Assembly: GCF_012034935.1 (NCBI RefSeq)
Contig: NZ_JAATEN010000003.1
Location: 186,001 to 250,000 of the forward strand
Origin: Streptomyces zingiberis
GTDB lineage: Bacteria; Actinomycetota; Actinomycetes; Streptomycetales; Streptomycetaceae
Length of the DNA: 64,000 nucleotides
Reading direction: 5' to 3'
Part shown: in pieces, positions 52,260 to 62,657 of the stretch
Layout: each line of letters opens with the position of its first letter
How positions within the stretch are numbered: the first letter of the stretch is position 1
The notes under the pieces: model-generated
What the model was told of the DNA's origin: nothing
Databases searched by the model: none
What the model saw: only the letters and a program-made list of their open reading frames with translations
Made by a program: the position numbers and the translations under genes

Positions 52260-53720
52260 TCAGCTGACGCCGAGCAGTTGCTCGATCGGGCCGAGCAGGA
52301 AGTACACCAGGAAGCACAGGCCGACGACGTGGAGCAGCCACGGCACCGTGCGGATCTTGCCGGTGGCGGCGCGCAGCAGGATGAAGGAGAGCACGCCGAG
52401 GCCGATGCCGTTGGTGATGGAGTACGTGAACGGCATCGAGATCATCGTCAGGAAGGCGGGGATCGCGACGGTCGGGTCGTCCCACTCGACCGCCCGGATG
52501 TTGGCCGCCATGATCAGGAACCCGACCACCACCAGCGCCGGGGTCGCCGCCTGCGAGGGCACCACGAGGGCCAGGGGCGTGAAGACCAGCGCCAGCAGGA
52601 AGAGACCACCGGTCACGAGGTTCGCCAGGCCCGTCCGGGCACCCTCGCCGACGCCCGCCGTGGACTCGACGTAACAGGTGTTGGCCGAGGCGGAGCCGAA
52701 GCCGCCGCCGGCGACCGCCACGCCGTCCACCATCAGGATCCGCCCCATGCCCGGGACCTTGCCGTCCTTGCCGGTCAGCCCGGCCTCCTCGGAGACGCCG
52801 ATGATGGTGCCCATCGCGTCGAAGAAGCCGGACAGCAGGACGGTGAAGACGAAGAGCGCGCCGGTGAGCACGCCCACCTCGGAGAAGCCGCCGAAGAGGC
52901 TCACCTCGCCGATCAGCCCGAAGTCCGGGGTGCTCACCACCGAGTCCGGCAACTCCGGGGTGGTGAGACCCCAGGCGCCGTCGGGTATCCGGGCGATCGC
53001 GTGGATGACGAGGGCGAGGACCGTCGTCGCCACGATGCTCAGCAGGATCGCGCCCTTCACCTTGCGGACCACCAGCACGAAGGTCAGCGCCAGGCCGACC
53101 ACGAAGACCAGCACCGGCCAGCCCTCCAGCCGGCCCCCGACGCCGAGGCCCAGCGGGACGGTGGTGTGGGCGTTGTCGGGGTTGCGGGTGACGAAGCCCG
53201 CGTCGACCAGGCCGATGAGGGTGATGAAGAGGCCGATGCCGATGGCGATGGACCGGCGCAGCCCGGCGGGGATGGCGTCCAGGACGCGCTGCCGCAGGCC
53301 GGAGGCGACGAGGATCATCAGCACGAGGCCCGCGAGGACGACCATGCCCATCGCGTCCGGCCAGCTCATCTTGGGGGCGAGCTGGAGCGAGACGACGGCG
53401 TTGATGCCGAGGCCGGCGGCGAGCGCGATCGGGACGTTGCCGATGAGGCCCATCAGGATCGTGGAGAGCCCGGCGATCAGCGCGGTGGCCGTGACGAGCT
53501 GGCCCGTGTCCAGCTGATGCCCGAACTTGTCCGTGCCGGACCCGAGGATGATCGGGTTCAGTACGACGATGTAGGCCATGGCGAAGAAGGTCGCCAGACC
53601 GCCCCGCACCTCCCGGGAGACACCGGTACCGCGCTCGGTCAGCTTGAAGAAGCGGTCGAGCCCGTTCCTGGGGTGCGCGGGGGGCTGGGGTTCGACCGGG
53701 GTGGTGGTCGAGGACGGCAT
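52260..53720 (-). CDS. NCS2-family purine permease (AzgA/PbuG-type)
   Basis: The 486-residue protein starts at ATG 53720 with GAGGT upstream. AzgA-subfamily features are GLATFFAMAYIVVLNPIIL, NVPIALAAGLGINAVVSLQL, DAMGTIIGVSEEAGL, STAGVGEGARTGLANLVTGG and AVEWDDPTVAIPAFLTMISMPF. About twelve membrane helices are expected. Substrates are hypoxanthine, adenine or guanine, taken up by proton symport. The 5' region holds a GTTTC-TAC-GAAAC dyad. It is followed by a strong terminator. Confidence 0.9.
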   Translation of the reverse strand: MPSSTTTPVEPQPPAHPRNGLDRFFKLTERGTGVSREVRGGLATFFAMAYIVVLNPIILGSGTDKFGHQLDTGQLVTATALIAGLSTILMGLIGNVPIALAAGLGINAVVSLQLAPKMSWPDAMGMVVLAGLVLMILVASGLRQRVLDAIPAGLRRSIAIGIGLFITLIGLVDAGFVTRNPDNAHTTVPLGLGVGGRLEGWPVLVFVVGLALTFVLVVRKVKGAILLSIVATTVLALVIHAIARIPDGAWGLTTPELPDSVVSTPDFGLIGEVSLFGGFSEVGVLTGALFVFTVLLSGFFDAMGTIIGVSEEAGLTGKDGKVPGMGRILMVDGVAVAGGGFGSASANTCYVESTAGVGEGARTGLANLVTGGLFLLALVFTPLALVVPSQAATPALVVVGFLIMAANIRAVEWDDPTVAIPAFLTMISMPFTYSITNGIGLGVLSFILLRAATGKIRTVPWLLHVVGLCFLVYFLLGPIEQLLGVS

Positions 53721-54188
53721 GTGGGAAACCTCGGCGGTGACGGGGACAGAGGCCGGGGGTGGCGGCCGAGCGGTCCCGAGCTGGAGGTTTCTACGAAACA
53801 TTCGCGCCGACCCGGGACCGATTCAGTATGAATACCCGAGCCCGGGAGCGCCAGTCTCCGCGCGTAGACCCCGGCGGGCCCCCCGCTCCCAGGCTCTCCA
53901 CGGCCCCCGCAGGGCCCCTCCGACCCGCTCGGCGGAGCCGCGACGGCGGGCCCCATAGACTGGCCGGGCCGGACACCCCGCGGCGGGCCGGTACACCTCG
54001 CGAAGCCGCGCACCGGATCCACCGGGAGCCCCCGGCCCGCCGGCTGCCGGCCGGCTCCCGGCCGGCGAGGACCTCCGCGCGGCGTGCGGCCCGCGCGGAA
54101 CGGGATGAACCGCACGGACAGCACAGGCGGACGGCACAGGCGGACGGAACCGGAACGGCCGGCGGAACGGAAGGAACGGGGAGCAGCG
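53721..54188. other. Divergent region between purine permease and DUF2530 genes
   Basis: No gene is visible. GTTTC-TAC-GAAAC (53787-53799) and the AT-richer TTCAGTATGAAT (53822-53833) probably mark the permease promoter and operator. Confidence 0.45.
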
Positions 54189-54539
54189 ATGGGCAGATGG
54201 ACCCCCACCCACGAGGCGCCGGAGCCGCTGGAGGGGAACGTCGTCGCCGTCGTCACGGGCGGCACCCTCCTGTGGTTCGCGCTCTTCCTCGTCCAGCTCC
54301 CCTTCTACGGTGTGCTGCGCGACCACGGGCTGCTGTGGTGGCTGTGGACCTGCCTCGCCGGAGGGCTCCTGGGCTGCTACGGCGTCTGGTACGTCCGCCG
54401 CCGGGACGCGGCGATCAAGCGCGCGGCCGGGGAGCGGGAGACGCCGGGCGGCGAGAGCGCCCCGGCCCCCGGAGCGGCCCCCGGAGACACCCCGGCCCCC
54501 GGGGACGGCGGGCCCGGACCGCGCGGGGACGCCCCGTGA
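54189..54539 (+). CDS. DUF2530 membrane protein
   Basis: The 116-residue protein starts at ATG 54189 (GGGGAG upstream). PLEGNVVAVVTGGTLLWFAL and HGLLWWLWTCLAGGLLGCYG are its two transmembrane segments, characteristic of DUF2530, which is conserved next to NCS2 permease genes in actinobacteria. A Pro/Gly/Ala tail follows. Function is unknown. Confidence 0.85.
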   Translation: MGRWTPTHEAPEPLEGNVVAVVTGGTLLWFALFLVQLPFYGVLRDHGLLWWLWTCLAGGLLGCYGVWYVRRRDAAIKRAAGERETPGGESAPAPGAAPGDTPAPGDGGPGPRGDAP

Positions 54540-54634
54540 TCCCCTACGGGGCCGGTCCCTCCCGCCCCGGACGCCGCCCTGGTTCCCCCCGACCCGGCGG
54601 CGCGACCGCCGGACGTCCCCGTACCGTCTGACCC

Positions 54635-57169
54635 ATGACGCATCGCTCGCCCACCGACATCGGAGAGCCGGAGCCCGGGCCCGTCCCGGGGACGGCCCCG
54701 GCCTCCGCCGCCGGTCCGCGCCCCGCCGGGGACCCCGGCGCCACCGGAGGAGACCCCCGCCCCGCCGGAGCGGGGCCGGCCGGGGAACCGGAGACCGGAC
54801 CGGCCGCGAGCCGCGCCGCCACCGCCGACCGGCTCCCCGGGCTCACGGCGGACGAGGTCGCGGCGCGCGTCGCGGCGGGAGAGGTCAACGACGTCCCGGT
54901 CCGCTCGTCCCGCTCGACGGGCGAGATCGTCCGGGCCAACGTCTTCACCCGGTTCAACGCGATCATCGGGGTGCTCTTCCTGATCATCCTGGTCGTCGGA
55001 CCGATCCAGGACGGCCTGTTCGGCTTCGTGATCCTGGCCAACACGGCCATCGGCATCATCCAGGAGCTGCGCGCCAAGAAGACGCTGGACAACCTCGCGG
55101 TGATCAGCGAGGCCAGGCCGGCCGTCCGGCGTGACGGCGTCTCCGCCCAGGTACGGACGGGCGAGATCGTCCTCGGGGACCTGGTGGAGCTGGGCCCGGG
55201 CGACAAGTGCCCGGTGGACGGCGAGGTCGCCGAGGCCGAGGGCCTGGAGATGGACGAGTCGCTGCTCACCGGCGAGGCCGACCCGGTGCTGAAGCGGCCC
55301 GGTGACCGCGTGATGTCCGGCAGCTTCGTCGTCGCGGGCACCGGCGCCTTCACCGCGACGCGCGTGGGCCGGGAGGCGTACGCGGCGCAACTGGCGGAGG
55401 AGGCGTCCCGGTTCACGCTGGTCCACTCCGAGCTGCGCAGCGGCATCAGCCAGATCCTGAAGTACATCACCTACATGCTGATACCGGCCGCGATCGGCCT
55501 CATCGTCAGCCAGCTCGTGGTGCAGGGCCACGACTGGCGGGAGGCCGTGCGGCGCATGGTCGGCGGCATCGTGCCGATGGTGCCCGAGGGGCTGGTGCTG
55601 CTGACCTCGGTGGCCTTCGCCATCGGCGTCATCCGGCTCGGCCGCAAGCAGTGCCTGGTGCAGGAGCTGCCGGCCATCGAGGGGCTGGCCCGGGTGGACG
55701 TCGTCTGCCTGGACAAGACGGGCACCCTCACCGAGGGCGGCATGGACGTCACCGCGGTGAAGGTCCTCGACGGCTCCGGCGAGTCCCGCGTCCGGGACGT
55801 CCTCGGCGCCCTCGCGGCCTGCGACCCGCGGCCCAACGCCAGCCTCCAGGCGGTCGTCCGCCACTCCCCCGCGCCGGAGGGCTGGGAGCACACCGAGACG
55901 CTGCCGTTCTCCTCCGCCCGCAAGTACTGCGGCGCGCGCCTCACCGACGGGGACGGCACCACCGGAACGTGGCTGCTCGGCGCGCCGGACGTGCTGCTGC
56001 CCGCGGGCGACCCCGCCCTCGCCGAGGTGGACGAACTGGGCGCGCAGGGCCTGCGGGTGCTGCTGCTGGCCCGCACGGGCCACGCGCCGCGGGACCCGGC
56101 CGCCGGCCGGGACGCCGGCCCCGTCGCACTGGTCGTCCTGGAGCAGCGGCTCCGCGCCGACGCGGGGGACACGCTGCGGTACTTCGCCGAGCAGAACGTC
56201 GAGGCCAAGGTCATCTCCGGGGACAACGCGGTCTCCGTGGGCGCCGTGGCCGGGAAGCTCGGGCTGCCGGGCGCCGGCGCCCCGGTGGACGCCCGCAAGC
56301 TCCCCGAGGACCACGGGGAGATGGCGGAGGCGCTGGAGAAGGGCGCCGTCTTCGGGCGCGTCACGCCGCAGCAGAAGCGGGACATGGTCGGCGCGTTGCA
56401 GTCCCGCGGCCACACCGTCGCGATGACCGGCGACGGGGTCAACGACGTGCTGGCGCTGAAGGACGCCGACATCGGCGTCTCCATGGGCTCCGGCTCCGAG
56501 GCCACCCGGGCCGTCGCGCAGATCGTGCTGCTCAACAACAGCTTCGCCACGCTGCCGTCCGTGGTGGCCGAGGGCCGCCGGGTCATCGGCAACATCACCC
56601 GGGTCGCCACCCTCTTCCTGACGAAGACGGTGTACTCGGTGCTGCTGGCGGTGCTGGTGGTCTGCTCGCAGGTGCCGTACCCGTTCCTGCCCCGCCACCT
56701 GACGCTGATCTCGGCGCTCACCATCGGCATCCCCGCCTTCTTCCTGGCGCTGGCGCCCAACAAGGAGCGGGCGAGGCCGCACTTCGTCCGGCGCGTGATG
56801 CGCTACGCCGTACCGGCCGGGATCATCGCGGGCGCGGCCACCTTCACCACGTATCTGCTGGCGCGCCACCACTACACCGGGCCCGACGCGCTCGCCGCCG
56901 AGACCAGCGCGGCGACGCTGACGCTCTTCCTGATCGCGATGTCCCTGCTGGCGATCGTGGCCCGGCCCTACACCTGGTGGCGGATCGGGCTGGTCGCCAC
57001 GATGGCGCTGGGCTTCCTGGTCGTGATCGTCACGCCGTTCCTCCAGCACTTCTTCGCGCTGCGGCTGGTGGGCGTGGTGATGCCGTGGACGGCGGTGGGC
57101 ATCGCCGCGGCGGCCGCCGTGCTGATGGAGCTGAGCTGGCGCTGGGTGGGAAGGCGGTTCGCGGCCTGA
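54635..57169 (+). CDS. P-type cation-transporting ATPase (CtpE-like)
   Basis: The 844-residue protein has a disordered leader of about 65 residues, then GLTADEVAARVAAGEVND. P-type landmarks are the actuator motif DESLLTGEADPV, membrane helix 4 with IVPMVPEGLVLLTS, the phosphorylation motif VVCLDKTGTLTEGG, and hinge VAMTGDGVNDVLALKDADIG. PEGL in helix 4 and overall length fit the CtpE group, linked to Ca2+ in mycobacteria. Ion specificity is not proved by sequence. It follows DUF2530 on the same strand after 95 bp. Confidence 0.9.
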   Translation: MTHRSPTDIGEPEPGPVPGTAPASAAGPRPAGDPGATGGDPRPAGAGPAGEPETGPAASRAATADRLPGLTADEVAARVAAGEVNDVPVRSSRSTGEIVRANVFTRFNAIIGVLFLIILVVGPIQDGLFGFVILANTAIGIIQELRAKKTLDNLAVISEARPAVRRDGVSAQVRTGEIVLGDLVELGPGDKCPVDGEVAEAEGLEMDESLLTGEADPVLKRPGDRVMSGSFVVAGTGAFTATRVGREAYAAQLAEEASRFTLVHSELRSGISQILKYITYMLIPAAIGLIVSQLVVQGHDWREAVRRMVGGIVPMVPEGLVLLTSVAFAIGVIRLGRKQCLVQELPAIEGLARVDVVCLDKTGTLTEGGMDVTAVKVLDGSGESRVRDVLGALAACDPRPNASLQAVVRHSPAPEGWEHTETLPFSSARKYCGARLTDGDGTTGTWLLGAPDVLLPAGDPALAEVDELGAQGLRVLLLARTGHAPRDPAAGRDAGPVALVVLEQRLRADAGDTLRYFAEQNVEAKVISGDNAVSVGAVAGKLGLPGAGAPVDARKLPEDHGEMAEALEKGAVFGRVTPQQKRDMVGALQSRGHTVAMTGDGVNDVLALKDADIGVSMGSGSEATRAVAQIVLLNNSFATLPSVVAEGRRVIGNITRVATLFLTKTVYSVLLAVLVVCSQVPYPFLPRHLTLISALTIGIPAFFLALAPNKERARPHFVRRVMRYAVPAGIIAGAATFTTYLLARHHYTGPDALAAETSAATLTLFLIAMSLLAIVARPYTWWRIGLVATMALGFLVVIVTPFLQHFFALRLVGVVMPWTAVGIAAAAAVLMELSWRWVGRRFAA

Positions 57170-57202
57170 GGCCGTTCGCGGCCCGAGTCGGTTCGCGGCC
57201 TG

Positions 57203-57222
57203 GGCCGGAGACGGCTCCGGCC
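57203..57222. terminator. Terminator hairpin between convergent genes
   Basis: GGCCGGAG (57203-57210) pairs with CTCCGGCC (57215-57222) across ACGG, between the ATPase and the giant HATPase gene. Confidence 0.55.
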
Positions 57223-57296
57223 TGTGGGGCCGTTCGCCCCCGCACGTGCCGCCCCCGGTGAGGGCCGGGTGGCGGCGCGTGCGGGAGCGGGGGGGG

Positions 57297-60200
57297 TCAG
57301 TCGAACCAGCGGTCGCGGGCCAGTTCCTCGGTGCGGGAGAGGTCTTCGAGGAGGGCCGCGACCTCGAAGCGGCGGGGCCACTGGCCGGCCGCCCAGGCCA
57401 GGCCGGCGGCCACGCCCTCCAGGGTGGCCGCGTGGACCACGCCGTCGGGGGTGCGGCGCCAGTCCACCTCGACCGTCGCGCCCACCGGACCGGCGTCCCC
57501 CTCAGCTCCGTCCCCGCCGCCGGACGCGCCTCCTCCGGTCCCGCCGCCGATGACGCGCAGCTCCTCGTACTCGACGTAGGACTCCGGGGTGGCCGGGCCC
57601 AGCAGGACACGGACCGGATCGGGGACGGCGCGGAGCTCGCCCGCGTCCGGGTCGGCGACGGGTGCGGGGAACGCCTCGCTCAGCCGGCGCACCTGGAGCA
57701 GTTCCGCCAGGTCCGCGGCGCGGGCCGGGGCGACGGGCAGGAGGGGGCGGTGGCCGGCCGGGGCCAGCAGGTCGGGGGCGTCGGCGATCAGGGCCTCCCC
57801 GGCGTCCACGACCCGCACCTCGCCGCCGGAGCCGAGGACGGCGCGCAGCTCGTCCGGGAGGGTCACCTCGTCCGGGTCGAGCGCGGCCAGGGCGGTGTAG
57901 AGGCCGTGCAGCCGGCGCGGGGTGACGGAGCGGCCGGGGTCGGCGAGCCGGGTCAGCAGTTCGGCGGCGCCGCCGGGCTCGTCCAGCAGGGCGGCGACGG
58001 TGGTGCGGACGCCGAGGGCGCGCAGCACCTGCTCGTCCTCGAACCCGGCCGCGTCGGCGGGGTCGTAGAGCCCGGCGAGCAGCGGGTCGCCGCCCGCGGC
58101 GCGCAGCCCGGCGGGGCGGCGGCCGTCGAGCACAGGGTGGCCGCGCAGCCACCAGGCGGTGTACGGGCGGACGGTCTCCGTGGTGCCGTCGGGGAGGAGG
58201 ATCCGGACCGGGGTGGTGAGGGCGTCGCGCAGCGGCGGCCGGGCGAGCAGGGCCAGCGCCCGCGGCCAGGCGTCGTCGTCCACGAGGTCCAGGTCGCGGA
58301 CGGCGGTGATCTCCGTGGCGACGGGCGGGACGGGGCCGTCGGGGAGCCGGTCGAGGACGTCCTCGCACCAGACGTCCACGGAGTCCAGCAGCCCGGCGTC
58401 GTCCGGCTCGGCGTAGTCCCCCTCACGGGGCTCCAGCTCGTCCGGGTCGAGGACCACGTCGGTGGCGCGGACCAGGGCGAACGTGGACTGCACCCCGACG
58501 GCGGCCAGCACCTGGGGCCCCCAGCGGCCGGCGAGGGCGGCGTCGCAGACGGCGAGCTCCCCCTCCCGGATGATCTGCTCGAACTCGCTGCCGGGGAAGA
58601 CCAGCTCGCCGGCCGGGGCGAGTTCGCCCTCGTCGTCGGGGAGGGCGAGCGCGCCCAGCCAGGGCTCGTCGTCGGGGGCCAGGCCCGCCTCGCGGACCAG
58701 GCCGAGGACGGCCTCGGCCAGCTCCTCGGCGTCGAGGGCGTCCTCGTCCCAGAGGTCCCCGCCCTCGCTGTCGAGGGAGGCGGCGACGGCGGCCCGCACC
58801 TGGGGGGTGGTCAGCACGGCGCGCGGGGAGGCGGGCAGCGCGCCCAGCTTCTCCAGCAGCGGGTGGGCGGCGTCCGGGTGCGTGACCTTCAGGCCGAGGC
58901 GGGCCAGGGTGGCGGGGCCCGGAGCGGCGGTGCGGGCACCGGACGCGTCGGGCGCGTTCCCGTCCGCCGGAGTGGGCCCGCCGGTCCCCGGGGAGGCCGC
59001 CGGGCGGTCCTCCGTACCCGGCAGCGGCAGCAGCACCTGGCGGGGGCCGATCGTGGTGCGGCCGTCGGCGAGCGGTACGGGAAGGCCGCTGAGCCGCTCC
59101 GGGTCGGTGCCGGCCAGGCTGTCGTAGAGCCGCCGCCACCAGGACGGCGGGCGCTCCACCCCGGCCAGCCGGTCCACGGCCTCGCCCAGCGGCACCCGGG
59201 CGACGCCCAGGGCGCGCAGCTCGGGGCGGCGCTCCAGGCCCGCGGGGAGCAGCCCGGAGAAGAGTTCGGCGAGCACCGCCACGGTGTCGGCGCCGGCGCC
59301 CTCGACGACCTCGGCGTCCACGGGACGGAGCCGGACGGGACAGGCCGGGGCGGCCGAGTCATCAGTGCTGTGCCAGGGGGCGGTGGCGCCGGTGAGGTCA
59401 CCGCCCGCCTCCCCCGTCCCGTCCGCCGGCTCCGGGCCTTCCCGGAGGTCCTCGGTGGTCCGGGCCGCTCCCGCGAGGAAGGGCACCCGGGGCAGCAGCT
59501 GAAGCACCTCGGCGCGGAGCCGCCCGTCCAGCCCGCCCTTGCCGAGCGGGCCGGGCACCAGGGCGAGCGTGCCGGTGGACAGCGGCTGCCAGTCGCGCAG
59601 CAGCGCCGCGTAGGTCTCGGCGGCGCGGGCCACGAGGAAGTCGGTGAGCGGGCCCACCGCGGTGTGCCGGCGGGTCGGCTCCAGCGGGAAGGACGCGATG
59701 AGCAGCGCGGGCAGCCCCAGCGGTTCCTCGGTGGGGGTCGGCGAGTGGACCACCGGAGCCGTGCCGGGGCGGACCGGCGCCCCCTCGCCGTCCACCGGGA
59801 CGGCCCAGGTCACCGACCACAGCGGGCGGAGCCGCTCCTCCACGGGGCGGTCGGCGAGCAGCGCGGGCTCCAGCCACCCGCCCGCGCCGGCCGTCCGCCA
59901 GCGGGTGGTGGACCGGGCGCTGTCCTCGACGACCGTGTACGGGCCCTCCTGGCGGCGCGTCAGCGTCCGCGGCTCCTCGCCGGGGATCTCCACGACGATC
60001 TCGGACAGCCCCGGCAGGGTCAGCAGCAGGGCGTCGTCGATCCCCGCGAGCAGGCGTTCCGCCAGGGCCTCGGCGGCGCCGTCGCGCAGCGGCAGCACCA
60101 CGGCCGTGTCGTAACCGGCCGGGGCCGAGCCCTCGGCGGGCAACGGCAGCCGCAGCAGGGGGACATGGCCGTCGCGGCGGCGCAGCTCGTCCGCGAGCCC

Positions 60201-60779
60201 CGGGGAGCCGGCCGCCGCCCCGGCCGCCAGGTCGCGCGCCTCGGCGAGGGACCAGCGGACGCCCCCGGCCCGGCTGATCACCGCGGGCTCGTCGCTCACC
60301 GCCAGCACGGCGGCGAAGCCGACCCCGAAGCGGCCCACGGACGGCGTGACCGCGCCCGGGGCGCCCCCGGCCGCCGCGGCGCCGGCGGCCTCCCCGGGGC
60401 CCCCGGGAGCCCCGGTCCACTCGTCGCGCTTGGCGGAGGCCCGCAGCGTGGCCAGCGACTCGGCGCCGGGCGCGTCCAGCGGCGCGCCGGTGTTGGCCGC
60501 CGCGAGGACCGCCGGGACGTCGCCCTCACCGGCGTGCAGGGTGAGCCGGAGCCGCCCGGGGACGCCCGCGCGGGACGCCGCGTCCGCCGCGTTCTGCGCC
60601 AGCTCGACCACGAGCCGGTCGCGGTAGCCGCCGAGTGCCAGATCCTCCTCGGCGTTGGCGTCCTCGCGGAACCGCGCGGGCGACGCGGCCCACGCGTCCA
60701 GCACCCCGCGCCGCAGCCGCGCCGTCCCGAACGGGTCCTGCCCGCCGGTCGTCGCCCGCACCATCGCCGTGCCGCTCAC
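57297..60779 (-). CDS. Sacsin-like HATPase protein (1,160 residues)
   Basis: Start GTG 60779 has GGAG upstream and gives VSGTAMVRATTGGQDPFGTA. The N-terminal 300 residues form an Hsp90/sacsin-type GHKL ATPase domain: DRLVVELAQNAADAASRAGV (N box with the Mg-binding Asn), LAAANTGAPLDAPG, and SVGRFGVGFAAVLAVSDEP (G box). The long remainder has no recognised domain but ends in repeated Leu/Asp-rich helices. Such proteins are conserved singly in streptomycetes beside DUF3027. A chaperone-like or nucleic-acid surveillance role is speculation. Confidence 0.88.
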   Translation of the reverse strand: MSGTAMVRATTGGQDPFGTARLRRGVLDAWAASPARFREDANAEEDLALGGYRDRLVVELAQNAADAASRAGVPGRLRLTLHAGEGDVPAVLAAANTGAPLDAPGAESLATLRASAKRDEWTGAPGGPGEAAGAAAAGGAPGAVTPSVGRFGVGFAAVLAVSDEPAVISRAGGVRWSLAEARDLAAGAAAGSPGLADELRRRDGHVPLLRLPLPAEGSAPAGYDTAVVLPLRDGAAEALAERLLAGIDDALLLTLPGLSEIVVEIPGEEPRTLTRRQEGPYTVVEDSARSTTRWRTAGAGGWLEPALLADRPVEERLRPLWSVTWAVPVDGEGAPVRPGTAPVVHSPTPTEEPLGLPALLIASFPLEPTRRHTAVGPLTDFLVARAAETYAALLRDWQPLSTGTLALVPGPLGKGGLDGRLRAEVLQLLPRVPFLAGAARTTEDLREGPEPADGTGEAGGDLTGATAPWHSTDDSAAPACPVRLRPVDAEVVEGAGADTVAVLAELFSGLLPAGLERRPELRALGVARVPLGEAVDRLAGVERPPSWWRRLYDSLAGTDPERLSGLPVPLADGRTTIGPRQVLLPLPGTEDRPAASPGTGGPTPADGNAPDASGARTAAPGPATLARLGLKVTHPDAAHPLLEKLGALPASPRAVLTTPQVRAAVAASLDSEGGDLWDEDALDAEELAEAVLGLVREAGLAPDDEPWLGALALPDDEGELAPAGELVFPGSEFEQIIREGELAVCDAALAGRWGPQVLAAVGVQSTFALVRATDVVLDPDELEPREGDYAEPDDAGLLDSVDVWCEDVLDRLPDGPVPPVATEITAVRDLDLVDDDAWPRALALLARPPLRDALTTPVRILLPDGTTETVRPYTAWWLRGHPVLDGRRPAGLRAAGGDPLLAGLYDPADAAGFEDEQVLRALGVRTTVAALLDEPGGAAELLTRLADPGRSVTPRRLHGLYTALAALDPDEVTLPDELRAVLGSGGEVRVVDAGEALIADAPDLLAPAGHRPLLPVAPARAADLAELLQVRRLSEAFPAPVADPDAGELRAVPDPVRVLLGPATPESYVEYEELRVIGGGTGGGASGGGDGAEGDAGPVGATVEVDWRRTPDGVVHAATLEGVAAGLAWAAGQWPRRFEVAALLEDLSRTEELARDRWFD

Positions 60780-61712
60780 GTGTCGCTCCTTCGCCGGGGC
60801 CCCGGGGGGCCTGCCGTGCTGTGCCGGATGTTCTGATCTGTGCTCCCGGTACCGTCCTGCCGGTCCCGTTGCCGGATCCGGCGGGGTGCCGTGAGCCCAT
60901 CGTGCCGTGCCGCAGGTGCCAGGGTGCCGTGTCCGCCGGGCGGGACGAGGGCCGGGGGCGGGAAAGGCGGCCGGACCGGCCTCGTGGGGGCGGGTGCGGT
61001 CCCGGTCGCGGCCTTGGTCCCGGTTTCGGTCCCGGTTTCGGTCCCGGTCCTGGTCCTGGTCTCGGTCCCGGCCGCGGACCGGAGTTCGCCCGCCGCGCTC
61101 GCGGTGCGCGCCCGCCGCGCCGCTCGCGGTGCCTGCTTGCCGTGACCGTCGTCTCGCCCTGACCGCCCTGACCGCCTTGACCGCCTTGACTGTCGTAGCC
61201 GTCGTGGCCGTCGTGGCCGTCGTGTCGCCATGCCGGCCGGGGCGGGCCGCTATGGCCGTGGGAGCCCGCCCACCACGGTGGTGGGAGTGCCCACCCTGGC
61301 CTTGCTCAGCGTCCATGGTGCACGTGGTGCCGCTGGGGCTCGACGCCCCCGGGGCGCACGGCGGCCGGGGCCGCTCTCACCGCACCCACCGGCGTCTGTT
61401 CCCGCCCCGTGACGCCCTCTTGCGGCGTCCCGCCGGCGGCGTTCACGCCGTACCGCGCTCCGCCGCACCGCCCTCTGCCGCGCCGCGCTCCGCCCTCTGC
61501 CGCACCGTGCCGTCGTACGGGATCGCCGTTCGGTGCCCGGCGGCGCCGGACCCACCGTGCCGTGCGACGGAGGGCCGGCCGTCTCCGGCACCGGCCGGTG
61601 ACCCCGGCCGTCGGGAGGCCGGGCGGAAGGGCGGAAGGGTGGAAGGGCGGCCGGAAGGGCGGCTCCACGGCCGGGGCGGCGGGTGCTACCGCTCCCCGGC
61701 CGGCGGCGGGTG
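60780..61712. other. 930-bp gene-poor stretch with simple repeats
   Basis: It contains a GGTCCCGGTTTC-type hexamer repeat (about 61005-61070) and GTCGTGGCC/TGACCGCC repeats (about 61155-61230). No protein gene is supported. Confidence 0.5.
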
Positions 61713-62657
61713 CTACCGCTCCCCGGCGGAGTCCCCGTCAGGCTCCCCGTCAGGCCCGTCCGCGCCCGGCTCCGCCGTCTCGTCGCGGGCGGGCCGCAGC
61801 GACAGGTGGTCCACCCGGGTCTCGTCGATGACCGGCTGCGGCGCGGGCGGCGCCTTCGGCACCACGGCCGCCTCGGAGTGGCCGCCGCAGCCGTAGGCGA
61901 GGGAGACCATCCGGCCGTCCGCCGGGCTGAACTCGTTGGCGCACACCCCGAACGCCTGCCGCAGCGAGCCGGTGAGCGGCATGAGGAAGCCGCAGCTCCC
62001 GCAGTCCGCGGGGGCCGCCTGCGCCATCGCGGTCCGGGCTCCGTGCGCCTCCTCCCAGCGGTCGGCGGCGATGCTCAGGCCGTAGCGGGAGAGGACGCGG
62101 GCGCGGCCCATGAGGCCCAGCTCGTGTCCGACGGCCGCGAGGGATCCGGCGGCGCGTTCCGGGGCGGGGAAGAGCGGCGGGCCCGCGGAGGCGGCGGCCT
62201 CCCGCTCGGCGGCGGCGCGCTCCTCGGCCTCCTCGGAGAAGGGGGAGTCGGGCGGCGGCCCGTCGGCGCCGGTCCAGCCGGGCTCCAGGCGCGGGTCGTC
62301 GTCCTCGGTGGGCAGGAGGTCGCCGGGGCCCAGGTCACCGGGGCGGAGGCGCTCGCTCCACGGCACCCACTCGGGGGCCAGGATCGCGTCGTCGCCGGGG
62401 ACGAGCACCGTCTCGTCGAGCGTGACGTTCCGGGCGCGGGAGGCCCGGGCGACGGTGACGGACCAGCGCCAGCCGCGGTACGCCGGCTCCCGGCAGGCGA
62501 AGTAGTGGGTGACGACCCGGTCGGCGTCGGCGACCACGCCGAGGTGCTCACCGACGGCCACCTCCCCCGCCGCCGCCACGGCCTCGCCACGGGCCATGTC
62601 GACCGCCTCGGCGCACAGGCGGTCCGGGGTACGGCTTCGCATCGTCGCAGCACTCAC
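61713..62657 (-). CDS. DUF3027 protein
   Basis: The 314-residue protein starts at GTG 62657 (MSAATMRSRTPDRLCAEAVD). DUF3027 marks are EAVDMARGEAVAAAGEVAVG, VVTHYFACREPAYRGWRWSVTVARA, DDAILAPEWVPWSERLRPGD, and a CGSCGF...CANEFSPADGRMVSLAYGCGGHS region with four Cys that could bind zinc. A disordered acidic tail follows. Function is unknown; it is actinobacteria-specific. GAATCGATTC, a perfect 10-bp palindrome, precedes the start. Confidence 0.9.
   Translation of the reverse strand: MSAATMRSRTPDRLCAEAVDMARGEAVAAAGEVAVGEHLGVVADADRVVTHYFACREPAYRGWRWSVTVARASRARNVTLDETVLVPGDDAILAPEWVPWSERLRPGDLGPGDLLPTEDDDPRLEPGWTGADGPPPDSPFSEEAEERAAAEREAAASAGPPLFPAPERAAGSLAAVGHELGLMGRARVLSRYGLSIAADRWEEAHGARTAMAQAAPADCGSCGFLMPLTGSLRQAFGVCANEFSPADGRMVSLAYGCGGHSEAAVVPKAPPAPQPVIDETRVDHLSLRPARDETAEPGADGPDGEPDGDSAGER

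Noticed and set aside
54377..57610. 1,077-codon frame antisense to the P-type ATPase
   Set aside because: Pure shadow of the well-conserved ATPase gene.
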